This document shows, piece after piece, positions 1-5,038 of a stretch of 8,536 nt of DNA; the first letter of the stretch is position 1; every line of letters starts with the position of its first letter. The translations under genes and the position numbers were made by a program. The stretch is taken from the NCBI GenBank assembly GCA_964592255.1, contig CAZQCI010000095.1, positions 1 through 8,536 of the forward strand, in the 5' to 3' direction. Below the pieces are notes generated by a model that searched no databases, was not told the origin of the DNA, and saw only the letters and a list, made by a program, of their open reading frames with translations. The DNA comes from CAZQCI01 sp964592255 (GTDB lineage Bacteria; UBA10199; SBBF01).

Positions 1-704
1 ACCACCGGATTTCTTGAATTTTTGGTTTCTGCAACACTTCCTACAAATTCAATTTTTTTATTGTGCAACAAAGCCAATCTATTGGAAACCCGAAATGCCG
101 AAGCCATATCGTGGGTCACCACAATAGACGTCACTTTAAGAATTTTTTGTAGACGTAGAATCAGCTCATCAATTCGGTTAGTATTAGCTGGATCTAAGCC
201 CGTGGTAGGCTCGTCATAGAGAAGAACCTCCGGATTAGTGGCAATGGCCCGTGCTAACCCAACTCGTTTCTTCATCCCTCCTGAAAGATCGGCCGGATAC
301 ATCTCTTCTGTATGTTCCAAACCCACCAACTCCAGTTTTTCAAGCACCATCTGACGTATTTTATCATCCGGATATTTAAAATGCTCTCTGAGAGGATAGG
401 CCACATTTTCAAAAACCGTCAGCGAATCAAACAAAGCCGCCCCCTGAAACAACATGCCGATTTGGGAACGCATGGCTACTAAATCGTCCTCATCCATATC
501 ACCAACACTTTTACCTTTAAATTCAATCACTCCTTCTTCAAAAGGCATAAGTCCCAAAAGCAGTTTAAGCGTGACGCTTTTTCCCGAACCACTGCCACCG
601 ATAATGGTAATGGTCTCCCCTTGCTGAATTGGCAAGCTCATACCATTGAGAACCGTATGATCTCCAAATGCTTTGGTCACATTTTTAAATTCAATGAAAG
701 CCAT
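1..704 (-). CDS. mlaF: MlaF-like ABC transporter ATP-binding protein (3' end cut by window edge)
   Basis: This is the cytoplasmic ATPase of an MCE/Mla-type ABC transporter, which powers phospholipid movement between inner and outer membrane through its partner MlaE. The 234 visible codons start at the ATG complementary to 702-704 and stay open to the left edge. All ABC landmarks are visible: Walker A GGSGSGKS (residues 36-43), Q-loop FQGAALF around Q87, signature LSGGM (140-144), Walker B VLLYDEP with E165, D-loop and H-loop VTHD (H198). The FQGAALFDSLTVFENVAYPL stretch is typical of MlaF/Ttg2A rather than other importers. Family members are about 250-270 residues, so only some 15-35 residues are missing. 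The start codon overlaps the mlaE stop by one base (TGATG) and has no Shine-Dalgarno, so translation is probably coupled to mlaE. An MlaD-type substrate-binding gene would be expected next, outside the window (inference). Confidence 0.93.
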   Translation of the reverse strand, partial: MAFIEFKNVTKAFGDHTVLNGMSLPIQQGETITIIGGSGSGKSVTLKLLLGLMPFEEGVIEFKGKSVGDMDEDDLVAMRSQIGMLFQGAALFDSLTVFENVAYPLREHFKYPDDKIRQMVLEKLELVGLEHTEEMYPADLSGGMKKRVGLARAIATNPEVLLYDEPTTGLDPANTNRIDELILRLQKILKVTSIVVTHDMASAFRVSNRLALLHNKKIEFVGSVAETKNSRNPV

Positions 705-1528
705 CAAAATAAAATAAATAATTTAGTTAAAAAATAATCAGCGACAAAAATAATCACGGATGAAATAACAACAGCCAAAGTAGTTGATTCACCAACACCT
801 TGCGTTCCCCGTGTCGTTTTTAGCCCTTGATAGCTCGCCACTAAACCAATGAAAAAACCAAAAAATACTGTCTTGCCAATACCGCTTAAAAAATCCCCTA
901 CCTCCACCGTACGGTAGACTTGATCCATATAGAAACGGGGGCTCACACCCGCTTCGATAATCGTAACAATCATCCCCCCAAAAATACCAATCACATCCCC
1001 CATGACCGTCAGTATGGGGGTAATCAATGTTGTTACTAACACACGTGGCACAACCAATTTAGCAATCGGGTTAGCGCCCATAGCTTCAATGGCCAATACT
1101 TGTTCCGTCACTGTCATGGACCCTAGCTCTGCGGCAATACCAGAACCCACACGGGCCGCAACCATCAAAGATGTAAGCACAGGCCCTAATTCCCGAACAA
1201 TCGCAATGCCCACAACTTGGCCTGCATAAAGTTTTAAACCAAAACGTTCTAGCCCGACAGTAAACTGCAAGGCCAAAACCATTCCTGTGAATAACGCCAC
1301 CAAATTCGTGAGTGAAAGAGAACGAACCCCAATATGATAAACCTGTTCCACCACTAAGCGGGGTGAAAAAGGTTTTTTAATAAAAACCAAAAAAGTTTTA
1401 CGGCCCAATAACGCCAAGCCGCCAACGTAATCGACATACGTCATCATGGAAGCCCCAACGTGGGTAAACACACGCTTCAAGGACTCAGAAAAATTTTTAT
1501 GGGGCTGAATCGTTTTCTCTATTGGCAT
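704..1528 (-). CDS. mlaE: MlaE/YrbE-family ABC transporter permease
   Basis: Inner-membrane permease of an MCE/Mla lipid transporter, 274 residues (E. coli MlaE is 260). Diagnostic family sequence is clear: RELGPVLTSLMVAARVGSG (112-130) followed by IAAELGSMTVTEQVLAIEAMGANP (about 131-153, read in two pieces), the cytoplasmic coupling region that docks on MlaF. The C-terminal GTQGVGESTTLAVVISS (241-257) is also a family hallmark. Hydrophobic spans are visible at about 66-90, 105-125, 157-192, 215-235 and 250-272. The start ATG lies 2 nt after the stop of the upstream lipoprotein gene and has no good Shine-Dalgarno, which suggests coupling. The stop codon TGA shares its A with the mlaF ATG. The N-terminal 30 residues are polar and variable, as in other members. 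Assignment to the family is firm; lipid specificity cannot be read from sequence. Confidence 0.95.
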   Translation of the reverse strand: MPIEKTIQPHKNFSESLKRVFTHVGASMMTYVDYVGGLALLGRKTFLVFIKKPFSPRLVVEQVYHIGVRSLSLTNLVALFTGMVLALQFTVGLERFGLKLYAGQVVGIAIVRELGPVLTSLMVAARVGSGIAAELGSMTVTEQVLAIEAMGANPIAKLVVPRVLVTTLITPILTVMGDVIGIFGGMIVTIIEAGVSPRFYMDQVYRTVEVGDFLSGIGKTVFFGFFIGLVASYQGLKTTRGTQGVGESTTLAVVISSVIIFVADYFLTKLFILF

Positions 1529-1530
1529 AG

Positions 1531-2088
1531 CTAATCAATTTTAGGCCCGTGTAAATATTTAAACCCCTTATAGAGGCCTTCAAAATCAGACACACCGGCA
1601 GAATAGTCATGAGGGGTTGAGGTATATACAAAATCAAAAATACACTCATTCATCTTAAGGGTTACAGCATCCACTGTAACCTGAGCACCGTCCATAGCGC
1701 CGTCTACAACAGTTCGGATGGCATCACGTCCATCCAACTTAAAAGTTTTTTGGGAATGAGTTTTTTGATTACCCAAACCATAAAGTAATTGACGCGATAA
1801 TAATGGAAGCGGACCATCATCAAAACTGCCTTTGCAGAATGAATTAACAGAAATAGAAGATCCGTTTGGAGATTGAAACAAAAGAGCCCGATAAGAAAAT
1901 TTTTTACGCACCCACGTCGAAGGTAACTGCCCAATCAGAAAACTACCCCCTTCGGTTATGACTGTACCGTTGCTATAGCCCGTTACACTACCCCGTTTAT
2001 CAACAGAACCAAAGCAAGCGCTAAACATTAAAAAAACAAAAACCCCTAAAATGAGGTTGCGCCTTTTAGTTTTTTGTTTCAAAAACAT
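1531..2088 (-). CDS. Predicted lipoprotein of unknown function, first gene of the mla operon
   Basis: 185 residues. The N-terminus has a basic stretch (KQKTKRR, 4-10), a hydrophobic core (LILGVFVFLMF, 12-22) and a lipobox-like FSAC with the acceptor Cys at 25, so it is probably a lipoprotein; Phe at -3 is less usual than Leu. The mature part has about 160 residues with two Cys (85 and 149) that could pair. Its pattern (LPSTW, then SISVNSFCKG, PLPLLSRQLLYGL, KLDGRDAIRTVVDGAMDG) resembles small periplasmic PsbP/Mog1-like domains, but that fold suggestion is only inference. It is not an MlaC, MlaD or MlaA by any motif seen here. It lies 2 nt upstream of mlaE on the same strand, so a role in envelope lipid transport is plausible. 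The start is well supported by GGAGGA just upstream; the stop is TAG. Confidence 0.85.
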   Translation of the reverse strand: MFLKQKTKRRNLILGVFVFLMFSACFGSVDKRGSVTGYSNGTVITEGGSFLIGQLPSTWVRKKFSYRALLFQSPNGSSISVNSFCKGSFDDGPLPLLSRQLLYGLGNQKTHSQKTFKLDGRDAIRTVVDGAMDGAQVTVDAVTLKMNECIFDFVYTSTPHDYSAGVSDFEGLYKGFKYLHGPKID

Positions 2089-2092
2089 TCAG

Positions 2093-2098
2093 TCCTCC
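2093..2098 (-). promoter_or_regulatory. Strong Shine-Dalgarno for the lipoprotein gene
   Basis: On the minus strand GGAGGA is followed by CTGA and then the ATG at 2088, an almost ideal ribosome binding site. It fixes the start of the lipoprotein gene. It is the only strong Shine-Dalgarno before any start codon visible in the window. Confidence 0.8.
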
Positions 2099-2117
2099 AC
2101 AATAAACGAGCGGGTAA

Positions 2118-2143
2118 ACACGACACGTTCCAGCACACGACAC
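2118..2143. repeat. Short direct repeat in the divergent spacer
   Basis: ACACGACAC occurs at 2118-2126 and again at 2135-2143, separated by 8 nt (17 nt start to start). It lies between the divergently transcribed lipoprotein/mla operon and maf, where a regulator could act on one or both sides. I found no convincing -10/-35 pair for either direction in this 101-nt spacer. The repeat may be an operator or chance. Confidence 0.3.
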
Positions 2144-2189
2144 ATGCAAGATAGTTTCGCGAGGGTAACGAAAATACTGCGTTAACACA

Positions 2190-2792
2190 ATGAATTTATT
2201 AACTTCTCAAGCTCCAAAATTGATTTTAGCCTCAGGCTCTCCTCGACGGGAAGACTTACTACGTCATATGGGGGTATCTTTTGAAAAAAAAATTCCTGCC
2301 ATTCCCGAAATTCAAAAATCTCATGAGCCCCCCGATGAGTTCGCCAAAAGACTCAGCCGTGAAAAAGCCTTGCATGTCACTCGAACAGAACCAAGGGCTA
2401 TTCCCACTTTTTTTCTAGGAGCAGACACCATCGTAGTCTTCAACAACCACGTTTTAGGCAAACCCAAAAATGAAAAAGAAGCCTGTCTTTTTCTCAAAAC
2501 ACTTTCCGGAAACACCCATACCGTGATGACAGGTTTCTGCCTAGCCAATGAAAAAGAAGACATCATCGTCAATGACATAGTCTCCTCTCAAGTCACCATG
2601 AAACACATGAATGCGTCCCAGATAAAACAATACATCGAAACAGGGGAGCCGATGGACAAGGCTGGGGCTTATGCAGCCCAAGGTTTAGGCCGAGAGTTTA
2701 TTGAAAAAATAGAAGGATCGGAGCATAATGTTATTGGGTTGCCAACGGAAGCTCTGAGGCCATGGCTTCAACAGCTGGGGTTAATGGCCTAA
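2190..2792 (+). CDS. maf: Maf-family nucleoside triphosphate pyrophosphatase (YhdE-like)
   Basis: Hydrolyses non-canonical or surplus nucleoside triphosphates to the monophosphate plus pyrophosphate, in the cytoplasm. The 200 residues match the usual family length of about 190-200. Motifs in order: ASGSPRR (14-20), FAKRLSREKA (51-60), GADTIV (77-82) with the acidic catalytic Asp79, GKP (90-92), HTVMTG (110-115), TGEPMDKAGAYAAQG (151-165), and NVIGLPTEAL (180-189). GADT and DKAGAYAAQG point to the YhdE/Maf subgroup (dTTP/UTP pyrophosphatases in E. coli and B. subtilis) rather than the YceF m7GTP subgroup, which typically has SDQ at the first site; this is a family-level inference. The ATG has no Shine-Dalgarno; an in-frame TAA at 2166-2168 and the lack of other start codons after it leave 2190 as the sensible start. 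It is followed after 6 nt by a phosphoesterase gene, probably in the same transcript. Confidence 0.95.
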   Translation: MNLLTSQAPKLILASGSPRREDLLRHMGVSFEKKIPAIPEIQKSHEPPDEFAKRLSREKALHVTRTEPRAIPTFFLGADTIVVFNNHVLGKPKNEKEACLFLKTLSGNTHTVMTGFCLANEKEDIIVNDIVSSQVTMKHMNASQIKQYIETGEPMDKAGAYAAQGLGREFIEKIEGSEHNVIGLPTEALRPWLQQLGLMA

Positions 2793-2798
2793 GAAATT

Positions 2799-3698
2799 AT
2801 GTCAAAAAAAATAAGAGCCAAGGAATATTTAAGAACGCTGCACCAAAAAAAATGGGTACAACGAAGTCTGGACATCCTCTTTGCGGTGGGACTCCCGGGA
2901 GTGGGGGCCTACATTCGTTTTGTGGAACCCAAATTACTTAAAGTATCAAAAATTAAAATCCCTCTTTCCACATGGCCTAAAATGGAATCCCCTTTTCGAA
3001 TTGTTCAAATCAGCGATTTGCATTATGGGGCAACCAACAACTCCACCAAATTTTTCAAAAAAGCCATTCAGACTATTAATGATTTAAAGCCCGATATCAT
3101 TGCCTTAACCGGCGACTTTCTACAATGGGACACTCATTATTTAAAAAGTTTAGCCAACCTTCTTTCTTACCTTAAAGCGCCTCATATTTTTGCGGCTTTA
3201 GGAAACCACGACTACGGCGTCTGCCACCCAGGGCAGCCTGCTACTGATGACATCGACTACGAGAAAGTAATCGAGGAATTTCAGAAAAAAGGGATTCGTG
3301 TTTTACACAACGAACGTGTGGAAATTAAAAAAGGGGGAAACCATTTAGACATAGTGGGTGTCGGAGACTTTTGGACACCGCATTTTCTTCCCGAAAAGGC
3401 TTTTGCCAATCAAAATCAAAATACTCCCACACTTTTACTCTGCCACAATCCGGATAGTTTGGAACATTTGGAACAGTTTCATTTTGACCTGATGCTCTCC
3501 GGCCATGTGCATGGGGGTCAAATTAGTTTTCCCTTCATAGGTCCGCTAACTGTCCCCGTCAAAAACAGGCGTTGGCGACGGGGGCTTCACCGGGTGGGAA
3601 ACAAATGGTTATATGCCAATCGAGGAATGGGACATATTTTTAAAGGGCGCTTACTCTCGCGACCCGAAATAACTTGTCTGGAATTATGTTCAGAATAA
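2799..3698 (+). CDS. Calcineurin-like metallophosphoesterase, YaeI-like
   Basis: Two-metal phosphoesterase of 299 residues. The five metal-binding blocks are all present in order: SDLH (72-75, Asp73 and His75), TGDF (104-107, Asp106), GNHD (135-138, Asn136 and His137), CHNPD (215-219, His216) and SGHVHGGQ (234-241, His236 and His238). NRGMG near 274-278 is a further hallmark of the YaeI-type subfamily. A modest hydrophobic segment at about 24-40 after a basic N-terminus (MSKKIRAKEY) could anchor it to the membrane, as in YaeI, but is weak. Natural substrates in this family are poorly defined; a phosphodiester is likely, and UDP-diacylglucosamine hydrolases are a more remote relative. It starts 6 nt after maf with only a weak AAGA upstream and ends 15 nt from the convergent Hpt gene. 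Confidence 0.92.
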   Translation: MSKKIRAKEYLRTLHQKKWVQRSLDILFAVGLPGVGAYIRFVEPKLLKVSKIKIPLSTWPKMESPFRIVQISDLHYGATNNSTKFFKKAIQTINDLKPDIIALTGDFLQWDTHYLKSLANLLSYLKAPHIFAALGNHDYGVCHPGQPATDDIDYEKVIEEFQKKGIRVLHNERVEIKKGGNHLDIVGVGDFWTPHFLPEKAFANQNQNTPTLLLCHNPDSLEHLEQFHFDLMLSGHVHGGQISFPFIGPLTVPVKNRRWRRGLHRVGNKWLYANRGMGHIFKGRLLSRPEITCLELCSE

Positions 3699-3713
3699 TT
3701 TTAAATAAGAAAT

Positions 3714-4046
3714 TTATGAAACCTGCTTCTGCAGAAGCACCAACAAATCTTCCACTTCTTTTTTTTCATTTTCAGCTAATGCTTTCTTCTTTTCGATCAG
3801 TTCAAAAATAAGCTCCTGAAGCCGACCAGCAATCCGACTGACTTCAGGATATCCAAAAACCGAGGCCGCACCCGCCAGATGGTGGATGATACTATAAAAA
3901 TCTTGCCGCTCTTGTTCAGAAGCTGTCTGTAAAATTATTTTAGCCCAGTAAACAGTAAGCCGATTGATTTTTTCGGGAAGTTTTTTACTATATTCATCCT
4001 TAAGAAGAGCCATTTTGGCTTCAAGATTTTTTAAGTCGATTGGCAT
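3714..4046 (-). CDS. Hpt (histidine phosphotransfer) domain protein
   Basis: A 110-residue, all-helical, stand-alone histidine phosphotransfer protein. The active-site segment is SIIHHLAGAASVFGYPEVS (52-70); aligned to the family pattern HxLxGxA..GG/FG, the phospho-accepting residue is His55 rather than the neighbouring His56. The Lys usual after the Leu is Ala58, a common variant (HxLAG) in many bacterial Hpt domains. It would pass phosphate between receiver domains, here most likely among the hybrid kinase RECs, the CheY-like protein encoded just upstream and an output regulator elsewhere. Its ATG lies inside the last codons of the response regulator gene (16-nt overlap in another frame) and has no Shine-Dalgarno, so coupled translation is likely. 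The C-terminus (EKKEVEDLLVLLQKQ) is charged helix. Stop TAA. Confidence 0.88.
   Translation of the reverse strand: MPIDLKNLEAKMALLKDEYSKKLPEKINRLTVYWAKIILQTASEQERQDFYSIIHHLAGAASVFGYPEVSRIAGRLQELIFELIEKKKALAENEKKEVEDLLVLLQKQVS
3724..3739. repeat. 16-bp perfect palindrome at the end of the Hpt gene
   Basis: TGCTTCTGCAGAAGCA is self-complementary and can form a 6-bp stem with a TGCA loop on either strand. It overlaps the last codons of the Hpt gene, close to the junction with the convergent phosphoesterase gene. Neither side has a clean T tract, so it is not a classical intrinsic terminator; it could mark a weak or Rho-assisted one, or be coding chance. Confidence 0.3.
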
Positions 4047-4411
4047 ATTTTTTTGATGTTTTCGGCCAGCGTCATAGGATTAAACGGTTTTGAAATAACA
4101 GCAACCACACCTAATTTTTTAAAATGTTCAATTTCATTGGCTTGAACTTTAGCCGTCATAAAAATCACTGGAATATTAGAGATTTTTGGGTTGCCTTGAA
4201 TGGCTTTCAAAGTTGCAGGCCCGTCCATGCCCGGCATCATAACATCCAGGATAACCAGATCAGGTTGATGCTGTAACACAGCCGACACAGCCTCTTGACC
4301 GGAGGAACAAGAAATAATTTCCCAATTTCCAAGTTGCAAGGCCATTTCACCCACCACTCGAATGTCGTCCTCATCCTCTACATAAACTATTTTTTTAAGA
4401 TTAGCGTTCAT
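4031..4411 (-). CDS. CheY-like single-domain response regulator
   Basis: 126 residues, one receiver domain and no output domain. The acidic pocket is VEDEDD (11-16, with Glu12 and Asp13), the phospho-acceptor is Asp56 in VILDVMMPGMDG (53-64), the switch Thr is Thr86 in FMTA, and the conserved Lys is Lys108 in SKPF. All catalytic residues are intact, so it should be phosphorylatable. With the Hpt gene directly downstream and the hybrid kinase upstream it likely acts in a local multi-step phosphorelay, as an intermediate, a phosphate sink or a protein-binding output. The start ATG at 4411 has no Shine-Dalgarno. The next in-frame ATG (residue 23) would delete the acidic pocket, so 4411 is the right start. 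A strong promoter match ends 10 nt before it. Confidence 0.93.
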   Translation of the reverse strand: MNANLKKIVYVEDEDDIRVVGEMALQLGNWEIISCSSGQEAVSAVLQHQPDLVILDVMMPGMDGPATLKAIQGNPKISNIPVIFMTAKVQANEIEHFKKLGVVAVISKPFNPMTLAENIKKICQST

Positions 4412-4421
4412 TGTGCGTTAC

Positions 4422-4450
4422 ATTATAAGTGTTTTTTTATACAGATGCAA
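4422..4450 (-). promoter_or_regulatory. Sigma70-type promoter for the response regulator/Hpt pair
   Basis: Reading leftwards, TTGCAT (4445-4450) is followed by a 17-bp spacer and a perfect TATAAT (4422-4427). Transcription should start near 4415, only about 4 nt before the ATG at 4411, giving a nearly leaderless message. It lies in the 57-nt gap after the kinase remnant, so the regulator and Hpt can be transcribed on their own. The spacer is A-rich on the minus strand. Some such matches arise by chance in AT-rich DNA. Confidence 0.55.
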
Positions 4451-4468
4451 AACTTTAGAACCCGGCTT

Positions 4469-4990
4469 TTAGCTCTCTTGTTTAAATTTCTGACCCAATA
4501 AATCTTGGATCGTAGCTTTTAATTTTTCGTTTGATGTGTCCGATTTTAAAAGAATAGCCGCAATTTTATCATGCGTACTCACCGAAAGCTCCATGGCAGA
4601 AAAAATTACAATCTTGGGCTGTTTTACTTGCTGACTAAGACAAGATAGCAAGTCCAAACCGGAGCCATCCGGTAATTTCAAATCAAGTAAAATAAGATCA
4701 TATTGCTTTTGAGCCAGCTTCTGCCTGGCACTATGGCATGATTTAGCAACATCAATAACCGCTATTCCCTCCAAAACCTGGCTGACAACATTCAGCACAT
4801 CGTCATCATCCTCAACATGCAACACCTGGGATAATTGATTTGATCCTGATTGACGCAATCTTGAAACAACATTCAACAGCTTATCGACATGAATGGGCTT
4901 GGAAATCCAACCTTCAATATGCAGATCGTTCATTGTTTTTTTCTTGTTTGCTTCAGATAACTCTTTGACCGAAACAATAATTACAGGCAA
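4469..4990 (-). CDS. Detached C-terminus of the hybrid kinase: second half of REC1 plus complete REC2
   Basis: This open frame of 173 codons begins mid-domain. Its first part, PVIIVSVKE then GWISKPIHVDKLLNVV, is strand 4 to helix 5 of a receiver domain, with the switch Ser at 7 and the conserved Lys at 31, and has no phospho-acceptor half. The missing half is the end of the kinase gene upstream, in the same frame, behind a TAA (4997-4999) and a TGA (5036-5038). A full second receiver follows: VEDDDD (59-64), phospho-acceptor Asp103 in LLDLKLPDGSG, Ser131 and Lys149; the usual Pro after the Lys is Ser. The first possible start, TTG at 4988-4990, encodes the Leu of the continuous domain and has no ribosome site, so it is probably not a real start. 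Restart at the ATG at 4931-4933 would give REC2 with a short helical leader. Best read as part of a broken gene, though REC2 could still be made. Confidence 0.7.
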   Translation of the reverse strand: MPVIIVSVKELSEANKKKTMNDLHIEGWISKPIHVDKLLNVVSRLRQSGSNQLSQVLHVEDDDDVLNVVSQVLEGIAVIDVAKSCHSARQKLAQKQYDLILLDLKLPDGSGLDLLSCLSQQVKQPKIVIFSAMELSVSTHDKIAAILLKSDTSNEKLKATIQDLLGQKFKQES

Positions 4991-4996
4991 ATTTTT

Positions 4997-5038
4997 TTAT
5001 TTCCCATCTTTACTTAATTCATTTAGAAGAGAAATTCA
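4997..5038 (-). other. Two in-frame nonsense codons splitting the kinase REC1 domain
   Basis: Minus-strand TGA (5036-5038) and TAA (4997-4999) lie in the reading frame shared by the kinase and the downstream fragment (5036 minus 4988 is 48, a multiple of 3). The 12 codons between them read ISLLNELSKDGK, exactly the helix 3 expected after LDIMLPDQD-G, and the codons after TAA read KNLPVIIVS. The TGA occupies the conserved Gly of the Asp-Gly pair (GGA to TGA is one change); the TAA is one change from AAA, GAA or CAA. Confidence 0.85.

Noticed and set aside
22..219. Plus-strand open frame opposite mlaF
   Set aside because: Antisense shadow of a clear ABC ATPase; no recognisable protein features or ribosome site.
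2099..2189. Sigma70 promoters for maf or the mla operon in the divergent spacer
   Set aside because: Candidate -10s (TATCTT on minus, AATACT on plus) have no acceptable -35 at 16-18 bp.
5036..5038. UGA decoded as glycine (alternative code as in Gracilibacteria/SR1), since TGA replaces a conserved Gly
   Set aside because: A second stop, TAA, follows 12 codons later, and mlaE ends properly at TGA overlapping the mlaF start, so the standard code is in use.
5036..5038. Selenocysteine insertion or programmed readthrough at the TGA
   Set aside because: The position is a conserved Gly, not Cys, and any readthrough product would end at the in-frame TAA at 4997-4999; no SECIS-like hairpin is evident.
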